This document shows positions 35,521-44,498 of a stretch of DNA of 64,000 nucleotides, in pieces. Source of the stretch: Yeguia hominis (GTDB lineage: Bacteria; Bacillota; Clostridia; Oscillospirales; Acutalibacteraceae); assembly GCF_014384705.1 (NCBI RefSeq), contig NZ_JACRSN010000005.1, forward strand, positions 1-64,000. Reading direction: 5' to 3'. The notes beneath the pieces were generated by a model. That model was not told the DNA's origin and searched no databases. It was given only the letters and a program-made list of their open reading frames with translations. The position numbers and the translations under genes were made by a program. Numbering within the stretch: position 1 is the first letter of the stretch; every line of letters begins with the position of its first letter.

Positions 35521-36759
35521 ATGGCAAGAAAGAAACGCACCCCGGAAGAAAATGCCCGCAGGGAAAAGAGCAGAGAGCTGCTGCAGATGGCGAACATCGG
35601 CAGCATGGACGACATTCAGAGCCTGTTCAAGGAAACGATTGCCGAATTTATGGAAAATAGCCTTGATGCGGAGCTGGACGATGAACTCGGCTGCAGCAGG
35701 TACGGCTATAAAACCAAGGACACGGACAACAGCCGGAACGGGCACAGCAGCAAAACGCTGCGAACCGGCTTCGGCGATGTGGAGATATCCGTGCCCCGGG
35801 ATCGTAAGGGGGAATTTGAGCCTCAGGTGCTGAGGAAAAACCAGACCGGCATCAGTCAGGACATCGAGGAGAAGATCCTGTCCATGTACGCCAAGGGCAT
35901 GACAACATCGGATATTGCGGTTCACATTCGGGATATCTGCGGCGTAGAGGTATCCGACACGGCCGTGAGCCGTATTACGGACAAGATTCTCCCCATCGCA
36001 AAAGAATGGCAGCAGCGGCCGCTGGAAATCGTCTACGCAGTGGTTTTTCTGGATGCCATCCACTACCATGTCCGCAGCGAAGGACAGATCGTGAAGAAGG
36101 CAGTCTATATCGCCATCGGCATTGATCTGGACGGCAGGAAAGACGTTCTGGGCATGCGGGTCGGTGAAAATGAAAGTGCCAAATACTGGGCAACGGTACT
36201 CAACAGCCTGAAAAGCCGCGGAATTGAGGACATTTTCATCGCCTGCACAGACAATCTGACCGGGTTTTCTGCAGCGATTGAAGCCGTATTTCCCAAAACG
36301 GAAATCCAGAACTGTATCATCCATCAGCTCCGCAATTCCAGCAAATATGTGTCCTACAAGGACATAAAGGCACTCATGGCAGACCTGAAGGCAGTCTATG
36401 CCGCAGTCGATGAGGCTGCTGCGCTGGATGCTCTGGATACCTTTGCGGAGAAATGGGACAAAAAATACCCGAAGATCGCTCCGTCCTGGCGGGAGAATTG
36501 GCCCAATCTGAGCGCTTATTTCAAGTACCCGCAGGAGGTACGCCGCCTGATCTATACGACCAATGCAATCGAAGGCTTTAACCGGCAGCTGCGGAGAGTA
36601 ACCAAGGCAAAATCGGTCTTCCCTACGGATGACAGCCTGCTGAAAATGCTGTATCTGGCCATGATGGATATTACGAAGAAATGGACCGGAAGGCGGCAGG
36701 ACTGGCGCCTGATTCATGCGCAGCTGGCCGTGTTCTTTGCCGACCGTATGCCGGATTGA
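35521..36759 (+). CDS. IS256-family (Mutator) transposase
   Basis: A 412-residue DDE transposase, full length for the family. Seen: N-terminal LELDDELGCSRYGYK-like region; VSRITDKI; first Asp in VVFLDAIHYHVR; second Asp in IACTDNLTGF; the CxxH-type NCIIHQLRNS motif; and the catalytic Glu in TTNAIEGFNRQLRR, with KSVFPTDDSLLKMLYLA near the end. No stop or frameshift interrupts it, so the protein should be active. GGAGG lies seven bases before ATG 35521, inside the regulatory hairpin. Its codon use is more GC-rich than that of the island genes next to it, consistent with a separate arrival. Confidence 0.95.
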   Translation: MARKKRTPEENARREKSRELLQMANIGSMDDIQSLFKETIAEFMENSLDAELDDELGCSRYGYKTKDTDNSRNGHSSKTLRTGFGDVEISVPRDRKGEFEPQVLRKNQTGISQDIEEKILSMYAKGMTTSDIAVHIRDICGVEVSDTAVSRITDKILPIAKEWQQRPLEIVYAVVFLDAIHYHVRSEGQIVKKAVYIAIGIDLDGRKDVLGMRVGENESAKYWATVLNSLKSRGIEDIFIACTDNLTGFSAAIEAVFPKTEIQNCIIHQLRNSSKYVSYKDIKALMADLKAVYAAVDEAAALDALDTFAEKWDKKYPKIAPSWRENWPNLSAYFKYPQEVRRLIYTTNAIEGFNRQLRRVTKAKSVFPTDDSLLKMLYLAMMDITKKWTGRRQDWRLIHAQLAVFFADRMPD

Positions 36760-36772
36760 CCGGCTGCACACC

Positions 36773-36852
36773 GGTATGTCAAGGATCTGCGTGCGCGGTG
36801 CGACAGCACCGCTCCGGTGAACGGAGGCTGACGCCTCCGCCCTTGACATACC
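36773..36852. other. structured non-coding segment at the IS256 3' end (three-way junction)
   Basis: The outer stem GGTATGTCAAGG/CCTTGACATACC (36773-36784 with 36841-36852, 12 bp, perfect) encloses two perfect seven-bp hairpins, GCGGTGC-gaca-GCACCGC (36795-36812) and CGGAGGC-tgac-GCCTCCG (36822-36839). It starts 13 bases after the transposase stop. It could be a transcript-ending or protein-binding fold, or a structured RNA; no T-run follows. Confidence 0.7.
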
Positions 36853-37042
36853 CTCGAAGCGCTGTTATTTTATAGACAAGGCGGCAGCAGCTTGCGCCGC
36901 TCCCGCCTTAAAATTATTTTGCTCTATTTGCGCCGCGTTTTGCAGTTTACACAGAATTTGGGATTGACCCGGCTTTAACGACGTCCCTATTGCCGGCTGA
37001 CTTCATTCAGCCGGAGGCTGCAAACCTTTTTGCGCATAAATC

Positions 37043-38166
37043 TTGACGGGACCTAAGGAACGGCTAGGCTATAAAGAAATGGAACGGCGATTTAAGCTTC
37101 CGCATAATCGAGCCGCTGCGTGGGAGCGAATCTATCTGGAAGAAGGACCGGAAGGCTTTGCAATTGAGTGCAGAGGCCGCGGCAGCAAGGGCTGTCCGCC
37201 AAAGCAGCTGCCAAAAAGAAGCAGAGAAAGACTTTCTGGTAGAAGTTCAGCGGCTGCGTGCAGAGAATGACTACTTAAAAAACTTGCAAGCTCTGGTATT
37301 GGAAGACGAGCGATGTCAACACAAAAAACGCAAGTAGTTCAAAACTAAGGCACACGCATTCTCTGGCTCTGTTGCTCTCAATCACTCAATTACCCAGAGC
37401 AACATTTTACTATCACTTGAAACGGCAGAACAAAGTGGATAAGTACATAGCGTAGAAAGTAGAAATCACAACTATCTTCCATGAAAATAAAGGGAGATAC
37501 GGGTATCGCCGCATCACGGCTGAACTGCGCAAGCGGGGCATCCCAACTATAAGGCCGTCCAGAAACTGCTGAAGGATCTGGGCATGGTTTTGTCTCATGT
37601 CAGAATGAAGAAATATTGTTCCTATAAAGAAGAAGTCGAAAGAATCGCGCTGAATCTGCTGAATCGGGACTTCCATGCCGAGAAACCGAACCAGAAGTGG
37701 GTCACAGATGTGACGGAGTTCAGCCTGTTCGGAGAGAAACTCTATTTGTCCCCGATTCTCGACCTGCACAGCAGCGATCTGGTCAGCTATATCATCTCGG
37801 AGCGACCTGTGCTGAGCATGGTGACGACCATGTTGGACGAGGCGTTTGAGAAAATCCTCAATGGAACGAACCATATCCTGCACTCCGATCAAGGCTGGCA
37901 GTACCAGCACAAGCAATATCAGCGAATGCTCCGGGAGAAGGGTGTTCGGCAAAGCATGAGCTGCAAAGGCAAGTGTCTGGACAATGCCGTGATAGAGAAA
38001 TTCTTTGGTTTCCTTAAGAGTGGACTACTGTATTTACAGGAGTTTCAGTCTATGGAATACTTCAAACAGGAAATATCTGGATTACTACAACAAACGTAGA
38101 ATCAAGGCAAAGCGAAAGGGCCTGCCGCCTGCAATTCACAGACAGCAAGCCCTCTCGGTGGCTTGA
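37043..38166 (+). pseudogene. IS3-family OrfA/OrfB, multiply broken
   Basis: OrfA part (37043-37337): YKEMERRFKLPHNRAAAWERIYLEEGPEGF is the helix-turn-helix, then after a frameshift near 37215 the leucine-zipper-like FLVEVQRLRAENDYLKNLQALV and a stop. OrfB part (from about 37345): HTHSLALLL...RATFYYHL, an internal stop after DKYIA, another frameshift near 37550, then a long intact DDE core with QKWVTDVTEF, HSDQGWQYQ and NAVIEKFFGFLKS, and a last frameshift near 38085 before DYYNKRRIKAK...LSVA. The left end of OrfA touches IS256, so IS256 probably inserted in or recombined with this element. It cannot make an active transposase. Confidence 0.88.
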
Positions 38167-38242
38167 ACAATTTGCCTTACAATTATTTGTCTTACCTTTT
38201 GGGGGTGCTTCAATTAAAAAGGGTCGGTCTCATCAAGATGTC

Positions 38243-39253
38243 TTATCCGCGCGGGATGAAGCCCACCTTTTTCATGGCCTTCCGCAGCGTGCGCGATGCA
38301 AGCGAAGCCGCCTTCCGGGCGCCTTCTGTGTAACACTGTTCAATATAAGCCTTGTCGGCAGAGAGCCGTGCGAATTCTTCCTGGATCGGGCGGAGATGGT
38401 CGACGACCGCTTCGCCGACGGCGGTTTTAAAATCGCCATACCCTTTGCCGTCGAATTCCTGCTCAATTTCTGCATAGGATTTTCCGGTAACACAGGAATA
38501 AATACCCATCAGGTTATTGATGCCGTCTTTTCCTTCTGCATAGCGGACGCAGGCTTCGCTGTCGGTGACTGCGCGCCGGAATTTGCGCATGATGTCGTCC
38601 GACTTGTCCAGCATGCCGATGTAGGCGCCCTCCGACTCGTCGGACTTGGACATCTTTCTGGTGGGATCGAGGAGAGACATGATCCGGGCGCCTGTTTTGG
38701 GAATATAGCCGTCCGGTACCGTAAAGGTCTGGCCATAAATTCCGTTAAAACGCGCGGCGATGTCACGGGAAAGCTCCAGATGCTGCTTCTGGTCTGCGCC
38801 GACCGGAACCAGATCCGCCTGATACAGCAGAATGTCTGCAGCCATCAGCGTGGGATAGGTAAACAGACCGGCATTGATGTTGTCGGCATGCTTTGCGGAT
38901 TTGTCCTTAAACTGCGTCATGCGGGAAAGCTCTCCGAACTGTGTGTAGCAGTTGAGAATCCAGGCAAGCTCCGCATGTGCGGGAACGTGGCTCTGGATAA
39001 AAAAGATCGATTTTTCCGTGTCCATTCCGCAAGCGAGCAGCAGCGCATAAGCGTTAAGCGTGTTGCGGCGCAGGGTGGCAGGATCCTGGCGGACGGTAAT
39101 TGCGTGCAGATCTACGAGCGAATATACGCAGTGATAATCATCCTGTAATGTGATCCAGTTCTTCAGTGCACCGAGATAGTTCCCGAGGGTAATTCCGCCG
39201 CTGGGCTGAATTCCACTAAATACAATTTTTTTCGCTTCAGCTGTCTGTTCCAT
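38243..39253 (-). CDS. trpS: tryptophanyl-tRNA synthetase
   Basis: A 336-residue class Ic synthetase of normal bacterial length, charging tRNA-Trp in the cytoplasm. Seen: the ATP-binding SGIQPSGGITLGNYLGALKNW (HIGH equivalent), ADILLYQADLVPVGADQKQHLELSRDIA (tryptophan and dimer contacts), and RKMSKSDESEGAYI (KMSKS loop). The start ATG overlaps the stop of the upstream aminotransferase gene by one base, so the two are co-translated. No T-box leader is visible immediately upstream because the gene is second in its operon. Confidence 0.96.
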   Translation of the reverse strand: MEQTAEAKKIVFSGIQPSGGITLGNYLGALKNWITLQDDYHCVYSLVDLHAITVRQDPATLRRNTLNAYALLLACGMDTEKSIFFIQSHVPAHAELAWILNCYTQFGELSRMTQFKDKSAKHADNINAGLFTYPTLMAADILLYQADLVPVGADQKQHLELSRDIAARFNGIYGQTFTVPDGYIPKTGARIMSLLDPTRKMSKSDESEGAYIGMLDKSDDIMRKFRRAVTDSEACVRYAEGKDGINNLMGIYSCVTGKSYAEIEQEFDGKGYGDFKTAVGEAVVDHLRPIQEEFARLSADKAYIEQCYTEGARKAASLASRTLRKAMKKVGFIPRG

Positions 39254-40452
39254 TATGCTTTTCCTCCTAATTTCTCACGCAGAAGTGTACCGAGAAGTTC
39301 AATTCCTCGTACAAGCTGTTCGTCGGTCGGTGTTGAAAAGTTGATCCGGAATGCATGGCACGGATCGTTTTCGTTGGTCAGGAAAGCGTTTCCGGGAACG
39401 ACGCAAACCTTCCGCAGAACGGCTTCCTTACAGAATGTGGGCATATCGATTGTATCCGGCAGCGTACACCAGATGAAAAGTCCGCCTTCTACAGGCGTCC
39501 AGGTGACATCGGGGGCCAGGTTCTTTTGCAGCGCCTCCTCAGCCAGCGCATATTTTTTACGATAGATTTCCCGCAGTCCCGCCAGGTGCGCGTCATAATC
39601 GTATTTGGTCATAAATTCATCGCAGATCATTTGGGCAAGAATGTTGGTGTGGACGTCCTCGCCCTGTTTGCAGACGATCATTTTTTGCAGAATCGGTTTC
39701 GGGCCGATCGCGTACCCCACACGCATGCCCGGGGAAATGACCTTAGAGAAGGTACCCGCGTACATGACGATTCCCTCTTCATCAAACGATTTGATGGCCG
39801 GGATATGCTCTCCTGCAAAGCGAAGGTCGCCATAGGGGTTATCTTCAAGGATCATGATCCCATACTTTTTGGCAAGTTCATAGACACCGTGGCGTTTTTC
39901 GAGACTCATGGTAATGCCGGACGGATTTTGAAAATTGGGAATCGTATAGAGGAATTTTACATGCTTTTCCCGTTTTAGCGCATCTTCCAATCCGGAAAGA
40001 CTGATGCCGTCCTCTTCCATGGGGATTCCGCACAGGCGCGCCTTATAGGAGCGGAAGGTGTTCAGAGAACCAATGAAGCTGGGCGCTTCGCAGAGAATGA
40101 CGTCGCCCTCGTTGCAGACCGATTTGGTAAAGAGGTCCATGACCTGCTGTGCGCCGGAGGTGATGAGAATCTCATCGAATGCACGGCCGATCTGGTGCGT
40201 TTTCTGCATATAGGCGAGCAGATGCCGCCGAAGTGCAGGGTAGCCTTCGGTGACGCTGTACTGCAAAGCACCAATGGGATCCTGTGCAAAAATTTGTGCG
40301 GCAATTTCTCCGATTGCTTTGGACGGGAAGGCTTCCGGCGCCGGATTTCCGGCGGAAAGCGAGATGACTTCCGGGTCAGCCGCGTATTTGAAAATTTCGC
40401 GGATTGCGGAAGGCTTTAATTCCAGGACACGGTCGGAAAATGAATATTCCAT
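39253..40452 (-). CDS. PLP-dependent aminotransferase, class I (2-aminoadipate transaminase-like)
   Basis: A 399-residue fold-type I aminotransferase. Seen: the N-terminal VISLSAGNPAPEAFP typical of the LysN/MocR-related subgroup; ITSGAQQVMDL; YTIPNFQNPSGITMS; EDNPYGDLRF; and YAGTFSKVISPGMRVGYAI with the PLP lysine. Members transfer amino groups from aromatic, branched or 2-aminoadipate donors to 2-oxoglutarate; which donor applies here is not clear. No MocR-type DNA-binding domain is fused. It is the first gene of a two-gene operon with trpS, an arrangement that could tie tryptophan or aromatic amino-acid turnover to charging (weak inference). Confidence 0.88.
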   Translation of the reverse strand: MEYSFSDRVLELKPSAIREIFKYAADPEVISLSAGNPAPEAFPSKAIGEIAAQIFAQDPIGALQYSVTEGYPALRRHLLAYMQKTHQIGRAFDEILITSGAQQVMDLFTKSVCNEGDVILCEAPSFIGSLNTFRSYKARLCGIPMEEDGISLSGLEDALKREKHVKFLYTIPNFQNPSGITMSLEKRHGVYELAKKYGIMILEDNPYGDLRFAGEHIPAIKSFDEEGIVMYAGTFSKVISPGMRVGYAIGPKPILQKMIVCKQGEDVHTNILAQMICDEFMTKYDYDAHLAGLREIYRKKYALAEEALQKNLAPDVTWTPVEGGLFIWCTLPDTIDMPTFCKEAVLRKVCVVPGNAFLTNENDPCHAFRINFSTPTDEQLVRGIELLGTLLREKLGGKA

Positions 40453-40636
40453 AAAACAACTTCCTTCATTTCAGTATTCGGAAAGCGGAAAAATCCGCTG
40501 GCTTTCCAATGTGCGGTGCTGATGTTGAGATTCCAAGCGGCATTTTCCGTTTTGCATTTGGAAAAAGAGCGCCTGTTATGCATACGAAATGGAACAGATA
40601 ACAGACACGCAAGACAAAGTGACACGCTTTGCGATT

Positions 40637-40665
40637 ATTATAACACGCTTTCCCTTTTCCTTCAA
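40637..40665 (-). promoter_or_regulatory. sigma-A promoter of the aminotransferase-trpS operon
   Basis: On the minus strand TTGAAG (40660-40665) and TATAAT (40637-40642) are 17 bases apart. Transcription would start near 40630, leaving a leader of about 178 bases before ATG 40452. The leader can form a small hairpin around AGCGGA/TCCGCT (40490-40506), but I see no T-box or riboswitch core. Confidence 0.8.
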
Positions 40666-40719
40666 TTAAAAACCCGGAAAGCTGGCCGAAAACTTTTGAA
40701 ATAGCCACTTTTGGAATCC

Positions 40720-40817
40720 TTCCGACAAGAGCTGCACCGAAAGGACAGAACCAGACGGAACCTTTGCGAATCCGGCGCCGGGTTCCGACAAATCCTTTTG
40801 GTGGACAAGCTTATAAT
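40720..40817 (+). promoter_or_regulatory. spoIIE promoter region with two Spo0A-box-like sites
   Basis: TTCCGACAAG (40720-40729) and TTCCGACAAA (40783-40792) each match the reverse Spo0A box TTTCGACAAA with one or two changes. TATAAT lies at 40812-40817, 19 bases after the second box, and no good -35 hexamer stands at 17 bases. Sigma-A promoters activated by Spo0A have this layout in Bacillus (spoIIG, spoIIE). Confidence 0.6.
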
Positions 40818-40885
40818 GTGGGTGGTGCAGGAACGGCAGAAGCCGGAATGCCGCAAAAATTTGATGAGGCTTGGGAGTTGGAACT

Positions 40886-43243
40886 ATGGAAAAGGAAAAA
40901 GCAGCTGTGCAAAAAACGGGGGAAGTGCTCGCAAAATTGCGGGAATCCTTGCGGGCGGAACCCGTACGGAAACTGGGCGTTTCGCTGCTTCACTTCGTGG
41001 TGGGGTTTCTGTTTTCCCACAGTGTGGTGTTCGGCCAGTATGCACCGTTTGGTGTGGTGGCGGTTTCGGCAGTTTCCTATGGAAATATGTGGTTTGCAGC
41101 AGCGGGGGCCGTGCTGGGCTATCTTTTTTCTCCGCTTTTAAGCATACCGGCGCGGTACATAGCGGCAACACTGGCGGTTGCGGCCATTCGCTGGACGCTT
41201 AATGATCTCGACCGGCTGAAAAACCATTTTGCATTTGCACCTGTTGTCAGCTTTTTACCGATGCTTGCAACGGGTCTGACCGTCGTTTTTGCCAACCGTA
41301 CTATGCGAAATGCGGCGGCAATGTATGTTGCGGAGGCATTGCTCAGCGCCGGTTCGGCCTATTTTTTTGCGCGGGCGGCACGGGTGCTTTCCGCGCGGCG
41401 GACCGTTTCCTCTTTGGATGTACAGGACGTTGCAAGTCTGACGCTGGTGTTCAGCACAGCGCTGCTCATTCTTTCCGGCGTGGAACTCTGGAAATTTTCG
41501 GTGCTGCAGATTGTGGTCGGGTTGATGGTATTGCTGTTTTCCAGATATGGAGGCATCTCCGCGGGTGCGGTTGCAGGAATTGCCGCGGGTGCGGTTATGG
41601 GGCTTTCCTCTGCAGGACTGACAGCGCTCTCCGGCGCATATGCGCTAGGCGGGTTAGTGGCCGGAATTTTCGCGCCGCTTGGCCGCCTGGCGGGTGCGGT
41701 TGCCTATGTTGTTGCGACTGGAATGGCGTCTTTGCAGGTGGGCAATGATCCGGCTGTTGTCAGTGGACTTTATAGCGCGGCAGCCGCGGCGGGTCTGTTT
41801 CTTGCCTGTCCGGTCAAAAAACTGCGGATTGCAGGACTGTTCCGGGCGCCGGATGCTTCCTTACAGAATGAAGGCCTGCGGCGTTCGGTGATTTTAAAAC
41901 TTTCTCATGCGTCCCATGCGCTCGGACATGTTTCGGAAACGGTTGAGGAAATCTCCGGGAAGCTTTCTTCTCTCTGCGCGCCGGATATGGGGGGCGTGTA
42001 CAAGCTTGCAGTGGAGGAAGCCTGTATGGGTTGCGGCCTGAAGCTATATTGCTGGGAGAAAAATTACAGCGAAAACATGGACGCGCTGCAGCATCTGACG
42101 GCATGCTTTCAAAAAAACGGCGTGGTTCTGCAGGAGGATTTTCTTCCGGATTTGCAGGAACGCTGCGGAAGACTGCCCGAGTTAACCGCAGCGATCAACC
42201 AGCGATATCGGGAATTCATGGCGCGGGAAGCGGCACAGCGGCGTGTTGCGCAGGTGCGAGAAATGGTCGCGGATCAGTTTCAGACAACCGCGCAGATTTT
42301 AGGGGATCTTTCGCAGGAAATGGAACTGTTTGAACGCTTTGATTTTGAGGCAGCCGCAAAAATCGGGGAGGCGCTGCGTGGCCACGGGATGATCCCGATT
42401 GAGGTCAGCTGCCGGACAGACCGATATGGCAGAATGACGGTGGAAATTGAGGCGGCAAAGCCTGGAAAGAAGCCAGTGAACCGTCTGGCGCTGATGCGGG
42501 AGGTTTCCCGTGTTTGCGGACGGACGTTTTCGCCGCCCTGTGTCAGCATGACGGCCAAACTCTGCAAAATTCAGTTCAGCGAACAGGCAGCGCTGCACGT
42601 GTCTATCGGAAGTGCGCAGCATATTTGCGGAAATGGGGAACTGTGCGGGGACAGCTACGCTTGTTTCCAGGATGGAACCGGCCGTCAGATTGCAATTGTC
42701 AGCGATGGCATGGGCACCGGCGGCCGCGCAGCGGTGGATGGCGCGCTTGCGACAGGCGTGATGGAAATGCTGCTGAAAGCGGGGATTGGATTTGATTGTG
42801 CGCTCCGGATTGTCAATTCGGCGCTGATTGCAAAATCCGGCGAGGAATCGCTTGCGACGGTCGATGTCGCGGCGTTGGATCTGTTTAGCGGAAAGCTGGA
42901 ACTGCGAAAGGCAGGCGCGCCGATCAGCTTCCTTCGCAAAAACGGACAGGCAATCCGCGTGGAGGCTCCGGCGCTGCCGGTGGGCATTCTCAAGGATGCG
43001 GAGTTTGCCAAAGCGGACGCAGAACTTCGGCCAGGGGATCTGCTGGTGCTTCTGACAGACGGCGTGGTTTCGACCGGGGAAAAATGGATTTGCGATCTGA
43101 TTGAGGATTGGAAGGAGAGTGATCCGCAGATTTTGGCGGAGGAAATTGTCCGCCGTGCGCAATCGGAGCGGACAGACGGGCATGACGACGATATCACGGC
43201 AATTGTTTTGCGGATCGAAGAGGTGAAGCGGGCAATTGTTTAA
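40886..43243 (+). CDS. spoIIE: stage II sporulation protein E, PP2C-type phosphatase
   Basis: About 785 residues. The N-terminal third (to about 310) is a bundle of about ten membrane helices; the middle (about 310-570) is the regulatory/FtsZ-interaction region with a CMGCGLKLYCWEKNY cysteine motif; the C-terminal 210 residues are a PP2C-like phosphatase with GNGELCGDSYACF, IVSDGMGTGGRAAVDG, LLTDGVVSTGE and GHDDDITAIVLRI, which bind two Mn ions. SpoIIE sits at the polar septum and dephosphorylates SpoIIAA to switch on sigma-F in the forespore (known). The frame opens at a TTG (40871), but GGGAG before ATG 40886 gives MEKEKAA. A strong hairpin ends the gene. Confidence 0.95.
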   Translation: MEKEKAAVQKTGEVLAKLRESLRAEPVRKLGVSLLHFVVGFLFSHSVVFGQYAPFGVVAVSAVSYGNMWFAAAGAVLGYLFSPLLSIPARYIAATLAVAAIRWTLNDLDRLKNHFAFAPVVSFLPMLATGLTVVFANRTMRNAAAMYVAEALLSAGSAYFFARAARVLSARRTVSSLDVQDVASLTLVFSTALLILSGVELWKFSVLQIVVGLMVLLFSRYGGISAGAVAGIAAGAVMGLSSAGLTALSGAYALGGLVAGIFAPLGRLAGAVAYVVATGMASLQVGNDPAVVSGLYSAAAAAGLFLACPVKKLRIAGLFRAPDASLQNEGLRRSVILKLSHASHALGHVSETVEEISGKLSSLCAPDMGGVYKLAVEEACMGCGLKLYCWEKNYSENMDALQHLTACFQKNGVVLQEDFLPDLQERCGRLPELTAAINQRYREFMAREAAQRRVAQVREMVADQFQTTAQILGDLSQEMELFERFDFEAAAKIGEALRGHGMIPIEVSCRTDRYGRMTVEIEAAKPGKKPVNRLALMREVSRVCGRTFSPPCVSMTAKLCKIQFSEQAALHVSIGSAQHICGNGELCGDSYACFQDGTGRQIAIVSDGMGTGGRAAVDGALATGVMEMLLKAGIGFDCALRIVNSALIAKSGEESLATVDVAALDLFSGKLELRKAGAPISFLRKNGQAIRVEAPALPVGILKDAEFAKADAELRPGDLLVLLTDGVVSTGEKWICDLIEDWKESDPQILAEEIVRRAQSERTDGHDDDITAIVLRIEEVKRAIV

Positions 43244-43246
43244 AAG

Positions 43247-43286
43247 GAAAGCCCCGAGAAAAGCGCTGCTTTTCTGCGGGGCTTTC
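43247..43286 (+). terminator. hairpin after spoIIE
   Basis: Stem GAAAGCCCCG-AGAAAAGC-gct-GCTTTTCT-g-CGGGGCTTTC has 18 pairs with one bulged G and starts four bases after the stop. The T-run is short (TTTCTG), so termination may be partial. Confidence 0.75.
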
Positions 43287-43390
43287 TGCAAAAACGCGGA
43301 TTGTTCCATAGGATGCGAAGTGTTATAATGGAGGCAGAAGGTGAAAATGCCGAATCCAGAAAAAACGGTTTCGTTTGCGGAGGGAAAGAA

Positions 43391-44392
43391 ATGGATCCGA
43401 GATTGCTAGAGAAGCTGTCGGCCATTACGCCGGAAGAGGAAGCGATTCTGCGCGGAGAAAACCAGGTGCAAAAGGACATTTACAGCGACAGCGAGGACTT
43501 TACCATAGAAAGCCGCAAAATGATCGGAGAAGATCTGGTTCGGCTGCGATGCCACACCCGGTTTGTGGAGTTTCCGCAGCATACCCATGATTATATCGAG
43601 ATGATCTATATGTGTACGGGGCAGACGCGGCATGTCATTAACGGAACGACGCCGGTGACGCTCCGGGCGGGAGAGATTTTGATTCTAAACCAGCATGCCA
43701 GCCACGCTATTCATGCGGCCGGAAAAGAGGATCTGGCGGTCAATTTTTTTATGAAGCCGGCATTTCTTGATGTAGCGCTCGATCTTCTGGAAGAGGAAAG
43801 CGCGCTGAGCCGGTTTGTGATGAACTCTCTGCGGAGTCGGAATCCGGAAGCGGACTTTTTGGTGTTTCATGTCGCGGACGTTCCGCAGGTGCAGAACCTG
43901 ATGGAGAATTTAATCTGGTCAATCTGGGATCGGCGTCCGCATCGGGTACATACCGACCAGCTTACCATGGGCTTGTTGTTTCTGCATTTACTGGAGCATA
44001 CAGAGCGAGTTGCACACGGCAAGGCAGACGCATACCGGAATGCGATCCTTCTTAGGACGCTTCGTTATCTGGAAGAACATTATGAGAACGCGTCGCTGAC
44101 CGCACTCGCAAAACGGCTCAATCAGCCTGTCTCGCAGCTCAGCCGTTTAATCAAAGCCGGTACTGGGAAGACATTTCAGGACCTATTGATGCAGCAGCGG
44201 TTTTCCAGAGCAGAGTTTTTGCTGCTGCACAGCGATTTGAGCGTTTCTGATATTATTAGTGCGGTCGGATATAGCAATACAAGCTATTTTTACCGGACTT
44301 TTCGTCAAAAATACGGCGTGAGTCCACGGGAATACCGACAACAAAAACGTGCGCCGCAAAGAAGCAGCCTTGCAAATGAGGACGTATTTTAA
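43391..44392 (+). CDS. AraC-family transcriptional regulator with cupin sensor
   Basis: About 333 residues. The N-terminal half is a cupin-like arabinose-binding fold (RCHTRFVEFPQHTHDYIEMIYMCTG, LRAGEILILNQHASHAI). The last 100 residues hold two helix-turn-helices (ASLTALAKRLNQPVSQLSRLIKAGTG and LSVSDIISAVGYSNTSYFYRTFRQKYG) and the VSPREYRQ signature. The frame extends upstream to 43301, but GGAGGG six bases before ATG 43391 fixes the start. It precedes the RhaA-kinase-epimerase operon on the same strand by 106 bases and is probably its sugar-responsive activator (inference). Confidence 0.92.
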   Translation: MDPRLLEKLSAITPEEEAILRGENQVQKDIYSDSEDFTIESRKMIGEDLVRLRCHTRFVEFPQHTHDYIEMIYMCTGQTRHVINGTTPVTLRAGEILILNQHASHAIHAAGKEDLAVNFFMKPAFLDVALDLLEEESALSRFVMNSLRSRNPEADFLVFHVADVPQVQNLMENLIWSIWDRRPHRVHTDQLTMGLLFLHLLEHTERVAHGKADAYRNAILLRTLRYLEEHYENASLTALAKRLNQPVSQLSRLIKAGTGKTFQDLLMQQRFSRAEFLLLHSDLSVSDIISAVGYSNTSYFYRTFRQKYGVSPREYRQQKRAPQRSSLANEDVF

Positions 44393-44498
44393 ATCAACCA
44401 GCGTCCTTCTTTTTTCAGCGGCTCCGGGCTTACAATACAAATCATAGAGACTCCGTTATGGAAGAATTTATGATGAAGAAAGCAGGGAGGCTGTAAAA

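Larger units (their letters stand above)
35409..37047 (+). mobile_element. IS256-family insertion sequence
   Basis: A 1639-bp element. The terminal inverted repeats are 41 bp (35409-35449 and 37007-37047) and differ at only two positions; both start GTCAAGA. Between them lie one intact Mutator-type transposase and about 250 bp of non-coding 3' DNA. The bases next to the two ends do not form a clear direct repeat, so the target duplication has been lost or the element joined the IS3 relic by rearrangement. Confidence 0.88.

Noticed and set aside
35410..36849. 479-residue open frame antisense to the IS256 transposase
   Set aside because: The plus-strand transposase has every catalytic motif; the antisense product resembles nothing and starts past the element's gene end.
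40453..40640. T-box leader for the aminotransferase-trpS operon
   Set aside because: The leader is long enough, but I see no T-box core motif or terminator/antiterminator pair.
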